From positions 682,001 to 746,000 of the forward strand of contig NZ_CP102590.1 of the NCBI RefSeq assembly GCF_032818155.1: 64,000 nt of DNA, read 5' to 3'. Made by a program: the position numbers and the translations under genes. The notes beneath the pieces were generated by a model, which saw nothing but the letters and a program-made list of their open reading frames with translations, was not told the DNA's origin and did not search any database. Within the stretch, counting starts at the first letter, position 1. Every line of letters starts with the position of its first letter. Positions 41,526 through 50,411 of this stretch are shown here, in pieces. The stretch is from Niallia taxi (lineage in GTDB: Bacteria > Bacillota > Bacilli > Bacillales > Cytobacillaceae).

Positions 41526-42413
41526 TTATGTTTTATAAGAGTCGCTTCGTGTAACCTTTGTATTTTTACCGACAATAACAGAAAGCAGAACTATGATAGC
41601 AATACCAATTGTCATAAAACTTATAGCTTCATTGAGAAAAATAGCAGCAAATAAAATCATAAGAAATGGCTGTAAGTATTGTATTTGACTGACTCTGGCA
41701 ATACCGCCCAAGCTCATTCCGCTATACCAGGCAACATACGCAAGAAACTGACTGACCACACCAAGATAAAGTATGCTGATCCAAGCTTGCATTGGTGCAT
41801 GTATCATATCTTGCGTGAAATTTAAGCCGACAGGAATAATGAAAAATGGTGCAGCAATCAAAATTGCCCAGGCAATCACTTGCCAGCTGCCTAATTCCTT
41901 CGCTAATCTTCCTCCCTCTGCATAACTAAAGCCCAGCAGCACCACAGCAGCAAGTAAAGCTAAATCGGCGAAGTGTAATTGACCAAAACCTAGAATTAGT
42001 GCATACACAATAACTGCACAAGACCCTATCAGACTAGAAAGCCAGTATTTAAGTGATGGTTGTTCTCCTGCTCTTAACATGGCAAATCCTGCTGTTACTA
42101 ACGGCAGGAGTGCAACTTCAACAGCTCCGTGTGATACTGGCAAGTATTCCATTGCCCATGATGTGAGGAGAGGAAATCCTAACACAGCACCGAGTGCAAC
42201 GATGAGAATACTTTTAAATTGCCGAAAAGAAGGGAGCTTTTCTTTACGGAAGATCAGGATGATAGCTACTAATATAGCGGCAATAACTGTTCTTCCTAAC
42301 CCGACAACGGTCGTTCCGAAATAAGCTACTGCTATACTTGTCGCAGGGAGTGTTAAACTAAAACACATAACACCGACTATTCCAAGTAAAAAGCCTAGTT
42401 TTTCTTTTGCCAT
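41526..42413 (-). CDS. EamA/DMT-family transporter
   Basis: 295 aa with 10 membrane segments in two EamA repeats; ATG 42413 behind AAGGGTGG. Conserved P/G positions such as LLTSWAMEYLPVSHGAV in repeat 1 and YVAWYSGMSLGGIARVSQIQYLQP (in part) in repeat 2. A drug/metabolite transporter, substrate unknown. It follows ddl by 64 bp; own promoter possible. Confidence 0.88.
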   Translation of the reverse strand: MAKEKLGFLLGIVGVMCFSLTLPATSIAVAYFGTTVVGLGRTVIAAILVAIILIFRKEKLPSFRQFKSILIVALGAVLGFPLLTSWAMEYLPVSHGAVEVALLPLVTAGFAMLRAGEQPSLKYWLSSLIGSCAVIVYALILGFGQLHFADLALLAAVVLLGFSYAEGGRLAKELGSWQVIAWAILIAAPFFIIPVGLNFTQDMIHAPMQAWISILYLGVVSQFLAYVAWYSGMSLGGIARVSQIQYLQPFLMILFAAIFLNEAISFMTIGIAIIVLLSVIVGKNTKVTRSDSYKT

Positions 42414-42477
42414 GTAAAAGCCACCCTTTCCCCCGCATTTTATTCAAGAAAACACAGTAGTTATTCTTTGTAGTTTT

Positions 42478-43398
42478 TTATTGTTCCGTATACTCTTTTG
42501 CTCTTTCTTTCCATGAATTTTCAATAATTACATCAAGCAACTTACCATATGAGATTCCTGCTGCATGAGCACTCTTCGGAAGCAGGCTGTTTTTCGTCAT
42601 GCCTGGTAGTGTGTTAACTTCTAAAATATAAGGGATACCATCTTTAAGCATCATGTCGATTCGCGCATACACACTGCATTTCAATGAATGATAGCAAGTC
42701 ATTGCAGCTGCAGAAACGCGTTTTTCTATGTCTGGGGGAAGCTGAATCACCTCTTCAATCGTAGCTGCATCATCATATTTGGAAGTATAATCAAAAAACT
42801 CTCCTTTATGTTGAATCGAAATAATCGGCAACAGCTCCCCATTTATGACAGAACAAGTAATTTCCTCACCCTTAATATGCTGCTCAATCACCACTTCATA
42901 ATCCCATTTAAGTACTTCTGATAAGGATGATAGTAACGACTCTTGATCATGGACAATTTTCACCCCTACACTCGAACCGCCTGAATTAGGCTTTACAACT
43001 AGTGGATAGCCCATTTTTTCTATTTCACTTAAAGGCAGTTCCTCCAGGCTTGATAGCTGAATCCAATTTGGTGTTAACATACCTTCATAGCGGATGATTT
43101 TTTTGGAGAGATTTTTATCCATGCATAAGCTGCTTGAAAGGACACTGCTTCCTGTATAAGGAATGCCGAGGGTTTCAAGTGCTCCTTGAATGACACCATC
43201 CTCCCCGAACTTGCCATGCAGAGCAAGCAGTGCGATATCAAGGTTTTTTGCCTTTTCGACGACTTCTTGTTTACTGTTAAGCTCAATGGGGATAATTTCG
43301 TACTTATTTGTATCTAAATGAGCAATCATTTCCTTCCCTGTCATAATGGACACTTGCTTTTCAGAGGATACTCCACCCATAATTACGCCAACTTTCAT
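42478..43398 (-). CDS. ddl: D-alanine--D-alanine ligase
   Basis: 306 aa; ATG 43398, with GGAGG lying in the last codons of the upstream MocR gene, so coupled. ATP-grasp enzyme: GGVSSEKQVSI (about 8-18), LHGKFGEDGVIQG, KPNSGGSSVG, EVNTLPGMT near residue 270. It makes D-Ala-D-Ala for peptidoglycan in the cytoplasm. The partner regulator resembles DdlR, a MocR protein reported to control ddl in Brevibacillus, so this copy is probably under dedicated control and may be one of two ddl genes. Confidence 0.92.
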   Translation of the reverse strand: MKVGVIMGGVSSEKQVSIMTGKEMIAHLDTNKYEIIPIELNSKQEVVEKAKNLDIALLALHGKFGEDGVIQGALETLGIPYTGSSVLSSSLCMDKNLSKKIIRYEGMLTPNWIQLSSLEELPLSEIEKMGYPLVVKPNSGGSSVGVKIVHDQESLLSSLSEVLKWDYEVVIEQHIKGEEITCSVINGELLPIISIQHKGEFFDYTSKYDDAATIEEVIQLPPDIEKRVSAAAMTCYHSLKCSVYARIDMMLKDGIPYILEVNTLPGMTKNSLLPKSAHAAGISYGKLLDVIIENSWKERAKEYTEQ

Positions 43399-43403
43399 AA
43401 TCT

Positions 43404-44861
43404 TTAGCCTCCATAATGTTCTTTTATCGTTTGTCCTATCAGCTTTATTCCACTGCTTATTTCGTCTTCCTTCAATCTTGAAAAGCCTAAGCGCAGTGTA
43501 TGTTTTCCACTATCGTCAGTATAAAAATCATTTCCTAGTGAAAAGACAACGCCCTTTTGAGAGCATTTTTTTAATAGCTCATGGGAATCAATCTTATTAT
43601 CCAGCTCAATAAAAAGATGCAGACCACCATCACCAGTGATTCTTTTCATTGGGATATATCTTTTCGAAGAAGTTAATGCTAGTTCATACTTTTTCTTATA
43701 AACGGATCTTGCTTTTTTTATATATTTCTCAAAGTAACCATCATGTAAATACTGATATAAAACTGCTTGATCTAATGTAGACGTATGAATGGTGCGAGCA
43801 CGCTTCATACTTTCCAAATAATAAATTAAGTCTTTATCCGCTAGGACCCAGCCGACCCTTAAACCGGGAAAAAGAATTTTGGAGAAGCTGCTTGTATAAA
43901 TGACATTATTACCGCTTCCAGCAAATGCTGCCAATGGCGCAAGATGAGCCCCTGAATATCGCAGCTCTTCATTAAATCCATCCTCAACAATTGGAACTTG
44001 ATAGGCAGAAAACAATTCCATCATTTTCTTCCTTTTTTCAGATGAGGTTACAATACCAGTTGGATTATGATAGGAGGGAATTAGGTAGGCAAAATCATAT
44101 TTGTTTTTTGTTAAAAGGGATTGCAGCATGGAAATATCCATACCGTCATCTTCCATGTCAATTCCATCGATTTCATAACCGTGCATGCGAAATAGCTTAA
44201 GTGCAGAATGATGTGTTGGATTTTCACATATAATTCGGCCATTTTTCTTATTTAAAGAAGATAAAATAATATCTAGGCCCTCTGTGAAGCCATTTGTTAT
44301 CAAGATATCCTTATCTTTAATGTCAACGCCTTTCACTTCCATATAATGCAGCAAGTATTCAATAAGTGGTTTATAGCCCTTTGCATAACCATAATTCAGA
44401 ACAATATCTCCTTCAATAGCCATTCTGTTTAAAAAGGCTCTTTTAAAATTTTCCACGTCAAAAAGCTTTTCATCTGGTGCAATACTATTGAATGAGATCA
44501 TTTCATTCCTTCGGCGCACGCCATGCTTCATTAAGTCGAGGTTTTCTGCCATAATTGCTTGCTCACTCATCTTTTCTTCCCAATTCACTTCGATAGATGG
44601 GGTTTTAGAGGTTTCCACACTTTTAACAAAGTTTCCTTTTCCCTTAACTGCGTAAATAAGGCCTTCTTGTTCCAAATCTGCATATGCTGTTAAAACCGTA
44701 TTTCGGCTAATAGCTAACGAGACGCTCAATTCCCTTGTTGATGGAAGCTTTTGATTTTCAAGCAAATGCCCATTTGTAATCATTCTTTTCAGATATTCTT
44801 TAAGCTGTATATATACTGGACGCCCTTGGTTAAGTTTAAAATCATTAAACACAGCCTTCAT
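43404..44861 (-). CDS. MocR-family regulator (GntR HTH + aminotransferase), DdlR-like
   Basis: 485 aa; ATG 44861 closely behind GGGAGAGG. GntR winged helix (about 12-80: LPSTRELSVSLAISRNTVL) and a class I aminotransferase domain from about 110, with PSYHNPTGIV, SSFSKILFPGLRVGW carrying the PLP lysine. It needs PLP to sense a ligand, by precedent D-alanine or a D-Ala dipeptide. It is directly upstream of ddl (5 bp), which it probably regulates. Confidence 0.88.
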   Translation of the reverse strand: MKAVFNDFKLNQGRPVYIQLKEYLKRMITNGHLLENQKLPSTRELSVSLAISRNTVLTAYADLEQEGLIYAVKGKGNFVKSVETSKTPSIEVNWEEKMSEQAIMAENLDLMKHGVRRRNEMISFNSIAPDEKLFDVENFKRAFLNRMAIEGDIVLNYGYAKGYKPLIEYLLHYMEVKGVDIKDKDILITNGFTEGLDIILSSLNKKNGRIICENPTHHSALKLFRMHGYEIDGIDMEDDGMDISMLQSLLTKNKYDFAYLIPSYHNPTGIVTSSEKRKKMMELFSAYQVPIVEDGFNEELRYSGAHLAPLAAFAGSGNNVIYTSSFSKILFPGLRVGWVLADKDLIYYLESMKRARTIHTSTLDQAVLYQYLHDGYFEKYIKKARSVYKKKYELALTSSKRYIPMKRITGDGGLHLFIELDNKIDSHELLKKCSQKGVVFSLGNDFYTDDSGKHTLRLGFSRLKEDEISSGIKLIGQTIKEHYGG

Positions 44862-45024
44862 CCTCTCCCTTACATTTTTGCATTTCCAGCGATATTTCTA
44901 AAGGTCCACTCAAAGTGGATTTTTATCAATTGGTGGTATGTAATACTTTCTAATCACGGTAAGATAAATAGTTATTAGTTAAGTATAAAGCTAATTTAAT
45001 CATTTTTGCATTCCTCTAATAAAT

Positions 45025-45049
45025 TAAAAAAAGCCGCCGTTTGGCAGCT
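45025..45049 (-). terminator. Terminator of the acetyltransferase gene
   Basis: AGCTGCC / GGCGGCT (one G-T pair), loop AAAC, then TTTTTTTAATTT on the minus strand. Confidence 0.8.
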
Positions 45050-45056
45050 ATATTAT

Positions 45057-45602
45057 TTACTTGTTATCAATGTTTTTTATCACTTTAGCTGGATTTCCTG
45101 CAACTACAGCGTTTGCCGGGACATCCTTTGTCACAACAGATCCTGCAGCAACAATAGAATTATCGCCGATTGTAATTCCTGCCAATATAACACAGCTGCC
45201 GCCGATCCACACATCATTGCCTACTGTAATAGGGATTCCATATCCGCTTTTATTTCTGCCCTGTGGTCCGATTGCATGTCCAGCAGTATAAATTCCGACA
45301 TCAGGTCCAATCATACAGTTATCGCCTATTCTAACTTCTGCCATATCTAAAATCGTGCAGTTGTATCCAGCGTAAAAGTTATCTCCAACATGAATATTGT
45401 AACCTAAGTCACAATGGAAATTATGTTCAATCGCTGAATTTACGCCAACACTCCCGAATAATTCTCTGATTACTTCTTCTCTTTTTTCTGAATCCTCTAC
45501 TTCACTATTATTAAATGCGCGGACAAGTTTTTGTGCACGGATGCTTTTTAATTTTAACTCATCTGTCCCCCGTTCATAGAAGACCTTCTCTTTCTCGTTC
45601 AC
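45057..45602 (-). CDS. Hexapeptide-repeat sugar O-acetyltransferase (Maa-like)
   Basis: 181 aa; GTG 45602 behind GGGAGGAAG. N-terminal Mac domain ([25 protein letters not shown]) followed by a left-handed beta-helix of hexapeptide repeats (about 70-175), catalytic His in [11 protein letters not shown], and the C-terminal AGNPAKVIK. It transfers acetyl from acetyl-CoA to maltose or a similar sugar. Monocistronic. Confidence 0.92.
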   Translation of the reverse strand: MNEKEKVFYERGTDELKLKSIRAQKLVRAFNNSEVEDSEKREEVIRELFGSVGVNSAIEHNFHCDLGYNIHVGDNFYAGYNCTILDMAEVRIGDNCMIGPDVGIYTAGHAIGPQGRNKSGYGIPITVGNDVWIGGSCVILAGITIGDNSIVAAGSVVTKDVPANAVVAGNPAKVIKNIDNK

Positions 45603-45711
45603 ATTAACTTCCTCCCTTCAATTCTATCTATTTTACCATGCAGTGGTATATTTATCCTTTTATACTTATTTTATTTCTATAAACGTAATATATTAATTTG
45701 AGATATTTTAA

Positions 45712-45740
45712 TTGACACTTTTAGACTATAGGTATATTAT
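45712..45740 (+). promoter_or_regulatory. Strong sigma-A promoter of the SDR gene
   Basis: TTGACA (45712-45717), 17-bp spacer, TATTAT (45735-45740). Near-consensus. Confidence 0.8.
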
Positions 45741-45767
45741 TAACTTGTAGATAAATACTAGTTAATA
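45738..45767. promoter_or_regulatory. Inverted repeat overlapping the SDR transcription start
   Basis: TATTAACT-N14-AGTTAATA, perfect 8-bp arms from the -10 to about +22. The position suits a repressor of the MarR/TetR type; no candidate regulator gene is adjacent. Confidence 0.55.
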
Positions 45768-45801
45768 GAAATACAACTTAGACATTATTGGAGGAATTAA
45801 C

Positions 45802-46545
45802 ATGACAAATTTACAAGACAAAGTAGCAATCGTAACTGGCGGTGCTTCAGGTATTGGATTAGCAACCGTTAAAGCTTTCCTAGATAAAGGTGCGAAAGTT
45901 GTTTTAGCAGACTATAATGCAGAAGCAGGCGCTGCTGTTGAAAAAGACTTAAAAGAAACGTATGAAAATGTATTGTTCGTAAAAGCAAATGTTGCCGAAG
46001 AAAGTGAAGTTGAAAATTTGGTTTCTGAAGCGGTTAAACATTTCGGCAAACTAGATATCATCTTTAACAATGCTGGCGTAGGTGTTCAAAAGCCAACACA
46101 TGAACTTACTGCAGAAGAGTACAAACGTGTTATTGCGATTAACCAAGATGGCGTATTTTATGGTGCAAAATATGCAATCCGTGAAATGCTTAAAACTGGC
46201 GGAGGTTCGATTATAAACACTTCTTCTATCTTAGGATCTGTTGGGGAACCTACTTCTATTCCTTACGCTGCAAGTAAAGGTGCAGTAAATCAAATCACAA
46301 AATCACTAGCTTTAGAATATGCAGATCGTAGTATCCGTGTTAACGCAGTAGCACCAGGATTTATCGAATCTGGCATGGTTAGTAAAGAAGCTTTAGGTGA
46401 TTTCTATGATGGTTTAGTTGCAAAACATCCAATCGGACGCTTAGGTAATCCAGAAGAAATTGCACATGCTGTTATGTTCTTGGCAGAAAATGACTTTGTT
46501 ACAGGTACAACAATCTTTGTTGATGGCGGTTATACTGCCATATAA
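45802..46545 (+). CDS. Short-chain dehydrogenase/reductase
   Basis: 247 aa; ATG 45802 behind TGGAGG. Classical SDR: GGASGIG cofactor loop (about 14-20), NNAGVG, catalytic Ser in NTSSILGSVG, YAASK (Tyr/Lys), and a C-terminal TGTTIFVDGGYTA. Close to glucose 1-dehydrogenase/3-oxoacyl-ACP reductase types. Codon use is notably biased to A/T-ending optimal codons, and the promoter is strong, suggesting high or inducible expression. Substrate unknown. Confidence 0.92.
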   Translation: MTNLQDKVAIVTGGASGIGLATVKAFLDKGAKVVLADYNAEAGAAVEKDLKETYENVLFVKANVAEESEVENLVSEAVKHFGKLDIIFNNAGVGVQKPTHELTAEEYKRVIAINQDGVFYGAKYAIREMLKTGGGSIINTSSILGSVGEPTSIPYAASKGAVNQITKSLALEYADRSIRVNAVAPGFIESGMVSKEALGDFYDGLVAKHPIGRLGNPEEIAHAVMFLAENDFVTGTTIFVDGGYTAI

Positions 46546-46548
46546 TAA

Positions 46549-46588
46549 AAAAATCCCTCCGATTTAATAAAATCGGAGGGATTTTTTA
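46549..46588. terminator. Terminator after the SDR gene
   Basis: AAATCCCTCCGATTT / AAATCGGAGGGATTT with a short loop, T6 on the plus side and T7 on the minus side. Bidirectional. Confidence 0.92.
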
Positions 46589-46644
46589 TTTTTAATATAT
46601 GATAGTTGCTTTAACTAAAGCTTTTACCATAAAGGCCTCACTAT

Positions 46645-47898
46645 TTAAATCAACCCAATTAAATAATGAATACCAGTCAAAATAATCCCGATAATAAATC
46701 CGCAAATTGCTCCATTTACTCGAATCCACTGCAGGTCTTTGCCAATATTATTTTCAATCATGTCAATCATTGTTTCATTGTCGAGCTTATCGAGATTTTC
46801 CTGAACAAGATCACCAATCTTAGAATGGTTTTTCTCGATCAGTATGGAAATTTGTGTTTGAATCCATTTATCAATCGTTACACTATTTTTCTGAATCATG
46901 CCTAAGAAATGCAGGCATAGTGGCATAAGATACGTATCAATAAATTCTTCATCATCTAATTGAAGCAATATATTGTCCTGTAGCTTTTGTAAAGCTTCCA
47001 ATACTGTATTATCTAAATCCCATTCAGATAGTAGCTGATTTTTCCACTTGTCGATACCCTCAATTAACTGCTCATTATCGTTCATTGCCTCAATTTCTTT
47101 ACGAATATATTTGACGAGAGCTTCGCGGTTTGGTTGCCCTTTATGCTGCAAGCTTCTTACCCCGCTCAACAAAAGGTTTTGAACAATATTCCCGAGTTTC
47201 TCTTCGCTAAGTAAGCTTTCAATTGATCTTAACGCGAATTTGAGCATGCCATCTGCTTCAATTCTGTTGATGACATTCATAGAAACACTGCCAAGCTTTT
47301 CCTTCGTATCCTCTTGTCTTAACCAATTGTCTGCTTTTTTCAGCACATGGTCTAATACTTTTTCATCGAAATTTTCATTCACTAATTTTGAGCTTATCAT
47401 TTGCAGAATTTTATTCACTTCAATATTAGAAAGCGTCAAAACAATTTGTGTCTTAATGAAAGGCACCATTTTTTCAATTTCAATATTGCTTACTAGTTTT
47501 TTAACTGCTTTAACCAATCCAGCTTTCAGAGACCCTTTCGTTATAAGTTCTGTTATGGTTGGGAGCAATTTATCTGTAAATGAAATATCCTTAATCTTAT
47601 CTTGGATGCTCTCCTTTGAAAGCCAATCATTTTTCAGCACTGTTACAAGTCCGTTTGTGACCCTTTTACGATTATTAGGCAATAATGCTGTATGGGGTAT
47701 TGGCAATCCAAGTGGATGACGGAACAATGCAGTAACTGCAAACCAATCCGCTAATCCGCCGACAAGACCTGCTTCAAATCCTCCTTGCAGTAATCTGATC
47801 CAAATGGAATCATCAAACGGTGCTGTTGCGATATAACCTATTCCCATAATAATAAGGGAATATACAGCTAATTTTTTTGATTTTGTTTTCATAGACAT
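46645..47898 (-). CDS. DUF445 membrane-associated protein
   Basis: 417 aa; ATG 47898 behind GATGAGG. Membrane helix near residue 12-32, then GGFEAGLVGGLADWFAVTALFRHPLGLPIPHTALLP (the DUF445 signature, shown in part), a long helical middle and a C-terminal membrane helix (about 395-415). B. subtilis YheB is of this family. Role unknown; suggested to be an envelope protein. Monocistronic. Confidence 0.88.
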   Translation of the reverse strand: MSMKTKSKKLAVYSLIIMGIGYIATAPFDDSIWIRLLQGGFEAGLVGGLADWFAVTALFRHPLGLPIPHTALLPNNRKRVTNGLVTVLKNDWLSKESIQDKIKDISFTDKLLPTITELITKGSLKAGLVKAVKKLVSNIEIEKMVPFIKTQIVLTLSNIEVNKILQMISSKLVNENFDEKVLDHVLKKADNWLRQEDTKEKLGSVSMNVINRIEADGMLKFALRSIESLLSEEKLGNIVQNLLLSGVRSLQHKGQPNREALVKYIRKEIEAMNDNEQLIEGIDKWKNQLLSEWDLDNTVLEALQKLQDNILLQLDDEEFIDTYLMPLCLHFLGMIQKNSVTIDKWIQTQISILIEKNHSKIGDLVQENLDKLDNETMIDMIENNIGKDLQWIRVNGAICGFIIGIILTGIHYLIGLI

Positions 47899-47999
47899 CT
47901 TTTTTCCTCATCCTTAAATAATAGTAAATATCTAGTCTTTTCTTTATTATAACCTTCAATTGCCGAAAAAAACGTTGAAAAGGCATTGGATAAATAAAA

Positions 48000-48020
48000 A
48001 AGCCGAATTTTTCATCCGGC
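48000..48020 (-). terminator. Terminator of the 55-codon gene
   Basis: GCCGGA / TTCGGC (one G-T pair) on the minus strand, followed by TTTTTTATTTAT. Confidence 0.65.
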
Positions 48021-48047
48021 CCCTTATATAATCTATAAAATTCTCTA

Positions 48048-48215
48048 TTATTTGTCTAGTTTATTCAGCTTTTCAGAGATATCTTTAAGAAGACTATTTT
48101 TTTCCTTTTGCAGCTTTAACAGCTTCCAAGCATACCAAATTGCAAATACAAAGATTGCTATTTTCCCTAAAAATATAAAAGGAATTACTATTAAATTAGC
48201 ATCCATCCAACTCAT
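48048..48215 (-). CDS. Small membrane protein with coiled-coil tail, 55 aa
   Basis: ATG 48215 behind GTGGGG (8 nt); stop TAA at 48048. It starts MSWMDANLIVIPF, has one membrane helix (about 8-30) and a charged tail KEKNSLLKDISEKLNKLDK with heptad-like Leu spacing. A terminator follows. Small single-pass proteins of this layout occur in Bacillus but I do not recognise a name. Confidence 0.6.
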   Translation of the reverse strand: MSWMDANLIVIPFIFLGKIAIFVFAIWYAWKLLKLQKEKNSLLKDISEKLNKLDK

Positions 48216-48438
48216 GTTAAAACCCCACTTTTTTTCTTTTTACTTATCTAACTGGCTAATTATAACTTTTATTCATCTTTTTAACAAACCCTCATGCAAA
48301 CAGATCCGCTTTCCTCATTAGTTTTTACGAAATAAATGAAAAAAGGTTCCCTTCTTTTTTTAACAAATACGCTTTATTTTTTTAACTCACTTATCCATTA
48401 TTGTATAATAATAACAAGTGTAAAAAGAGGGGGAAGCT

Positions 48439-48909
48439 ATGAATTCAATTGATTTGATTTTATTAAATTTTACAGAAGTAAGAAGAAGAAGTATAAAGGT
48501 ATGGACATCCATTCCTGCAGAAAAGCTGTTATGGAAGCCGGATAATGAGGCGATGAATTGTATCGAAATGATTAGGCATGTCCTGGAAAGCGAGCATTAT
48601 TATCATCTGGCAATTAAAAACAAAGGAAGTTTAGACGTATTTAATTCTCCATTTGAAGGACTGCCGTACACGACAGTTAAAGATGAATTAGATTTTGCTG
48701 AACCATATCGCAATGATTTTTTGAAGACAATAAAATCATACACACAAGAAGACTTAGCTACTATAAAAATTGATCGCTCAGAATCAGGTTACATAAGAGA
48801 ATTGGGAGATATGCTGTTGCGAGTAGCCTATCATGAGTCTGTTCATACAGGCCAGTTATTGGATTACTTAAGGTCAGCAGACGTTCCTAGAGTGCGTATT
48901 TGGGATTAA
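48439..48909 (+). CDS. DinB-family protein
   Basis: 156 aa; ATG 48439 behind AAGAGGGGGAAG. Four-helix DinB fold with the three metal-binding histidines suggested by MIRHVLESEHYYH and YHESVHTGQLLDYL. Many Bacillus paralogues exist; related enzymes are metal-dependent thiol transferases (bacillithiol S-transferase type), though the substrate here is unknown. Monocistronic. Confidence 0.87.
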   Translation: MNSIDLILLNFTEVRRRSIKVWTSIPAEKLLWKPDNEAMNCIEMIRHVLESEHYYHLAIKNKGSLDVFNSPFEGLPYTTVKDELDFAEPYRNDFLKTIKSYTQEDLATIKIDRSESGYIRELGDMLLRVAYHESVHTGQLLDYLRSADVPRVRIWD

Positions 48910-49015
48910 AAACTACATAAGACATTAATCCTTTGTTGACTGCTTTTATTTATATGGAAGCTTGTTACTGCTCCTCAAAAGTTCTCACTGTTATGCCATT
49001 ATTACAAAATAAAAA

Positions 49016-49069
49016 GGGCTGCAATCTGTGATTATTTAACCTCTAGTCAAATAATCACAGATTGCACCC
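49016..49069 (-). terminator. Long-stem terminator
   Basis: GCAATCTGTGATTATTT and its exact complement (17 bp) plus GGG/CCC, 11-nt loop; minus strand tail TTTTTATTTTG. Ends the unit of the two paralogous unknown genes. Confidence 0.88.
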
Positions 49070-49076
49070 TAAAATA

Positions 49077-49718
49077 TTATATTTCATCTATCAACTTATG
49101 ATTAATTTGCGTAACCACTGTTCCCTCTGGCAGGTTATCCATTAACTTCATAATACTTGAATATCGTTCTTCGTTGGAAAACAGATAAAATCCATGCCCA
49201 TCAAAACCAGGTGTAATATAAAAAGAATTAGGTTTTTCCTCAATAACTGCTAGGCGTTCCTTATGATCGAACCGAACGTTATCTTCTGAAGAAATCGCAA
49301 AGAATTCGTTCATTTGGGCGATTCCATAATTGGCATTGATTATTTTTGCTAATGTATTAATGTCCATAAATTTCACACAAATGCTTGCAGGATGATAATA
49401 ACGTCTAATTCTTCTATGTGTGTAAAAAACTCTCTGTGAAGTTGTATACCTTACCTCATATTCTAATCCTAACTCATTTAATTCCTTTTCATATTCCGCC
49501 AGTATTAAATATTCAATGGAGTATGTAACATACAAAGGAAAGGTTTTAGTAGCAGACAAAAATTTAATTAAATACTCCTCTTCCGTTCTATCATCTTTGT
49601 CATCAACACTAATACAATAAACCTTAGGTTCTCCACCTGAAAGTTCAATCCTAACGGGCAAAGAATGCTCCTTCAACACCTCTTGTAAATCCTCTTCTTG
49701 AATCCATAACTCATCCAT
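49077..49718 (-). CDS. Unknown protein, member 1 of a tandem paralogous pair
   Basis: 213 aa; ATG 49718 behind AAGGGG. Acidic soluble protein, no signal or TM. Its C-terminal half aligns with the next gene upstream: LGLEYEVRY / EGIPYSLRY, NEFFAISSEDN / NQFYSISFSDN, and a final block DGHGFYLFSN..YSS..LP.GT shared in both. These suggest an ancient duplication. No family recognised. Terminates at a strong hairpin. Confidence 0.65.
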   Translation of the reverse strand: MDELWIQEEDLQEVLKEHSLPVRIELSGGEPKVYCISVDDKDDRTEEEYLIKFLSATKTFPLYVTYSIEYLILAEYEKELNELGLEYEVRYTTSQRVFYTHRRIRRYYHPASICVKFMDINTLAKIINANYGIAQMNEFFAISSEDNVRFDHKERLAVIEEKPNSFYITPGFDGHGFYLFSNEERYSSIMKLMDNLPEGTVVTQINHKLIDEI

Positions 49719-49750
49719 TGTTTTTCCCCTTAATAAGTAATAAGACTGCT

Positions 49751-50353
49751 TTATTCTAAAGTCGTTCCATTCGGTAGATGGCTACTCAGCTGTTCAACTG
49801 TTGAATACTTAGAATCATTCGTGTAGAGGTTAAACCCTTGGCCATCATGCCAGATTTTAATGACAGTCGCTGGATGCTTCATATTAAAGCATGGTACTAA
49901 GTATTGTTTCATCTTTCCAAATAACCCTTTTTTAAGGATAGACTTATAGCTAGTATTATCAGAAAAGGAGATAGAATAAAACTGATTAGAAGCAGCAATC
50001 CAAAAGCTTTCCTCTAGAACAAGCTTTAATGCGGATGGACCATTAATTGTAATCGTTAAGACAGGAAATCGTTTAAACTCTGAACCCTCATACCTTAATG
50101 AATATGGAATACCCTCACTTATGTATAAATTCTCTATTTCTTCCGTTACGTCACCATATGGTTCATACAAGACAAAATAAGGAAAAGCATTTTGTTCACA
50201 TAAAAATTCGTATAAAAATTGTTTAGTATCCTCATCGTAATTTTCATACTCAGAGGGTCCAATATACAATTTCTTCAGTTTTTTTGCCTCTTCAAAACCA
50301 ATACAATCCTCTTCAGAATCAAACGGTACTTCCGTTATTGATATTTTTGTCAA
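49751..50353 (-). CDS. Unknown protein, member 2 of a tandem paralogous pair
   Basis: 200 aa from TTG 50353 (TKISITEVPFD), chosen because GGGAGGG lies 7 nt upstream; an ATG at 50380 lies before that site with none of its own. Soluble; the C-terminal block DGQGFNLYTNDSKYSTVEQL matches its downstream neighbour. 32 bp separate the two genes, so one transcript is likely. Might belong to a Bacillaceae-restricted family; function unknown. Confidence 0.62.
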   Translation of the reverse strand: MTKISITEVPFDSEEDCIGFEEAKKLKKLYIGPSEYENYDEDTKQFLYEFLCEQNAFPYFVLYEPYGDVTEEIENLYISEGIPYSLRYEGSEFKRFPVLTITINGPSALKLVLEESFWIAASNQFYSISFSDNTSYKSILKKGLFGKMKQYLVPCFNMKHPATVIKIWHDGQGFNLYTNDSKYSTVEQLSSHLPNGTTLE

Positions 50354-50411
50354 ATGCCATCCCTCCCAAAAAAGGGACATTCAAAAAATCTAATGACCCT
50401 TTTATATAGTA

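Noticed and set aside
48216..48438. Possible gene before the DinB gene
   Set aside because: Multiple stops in all frames; appears to be back-to-back promoters.
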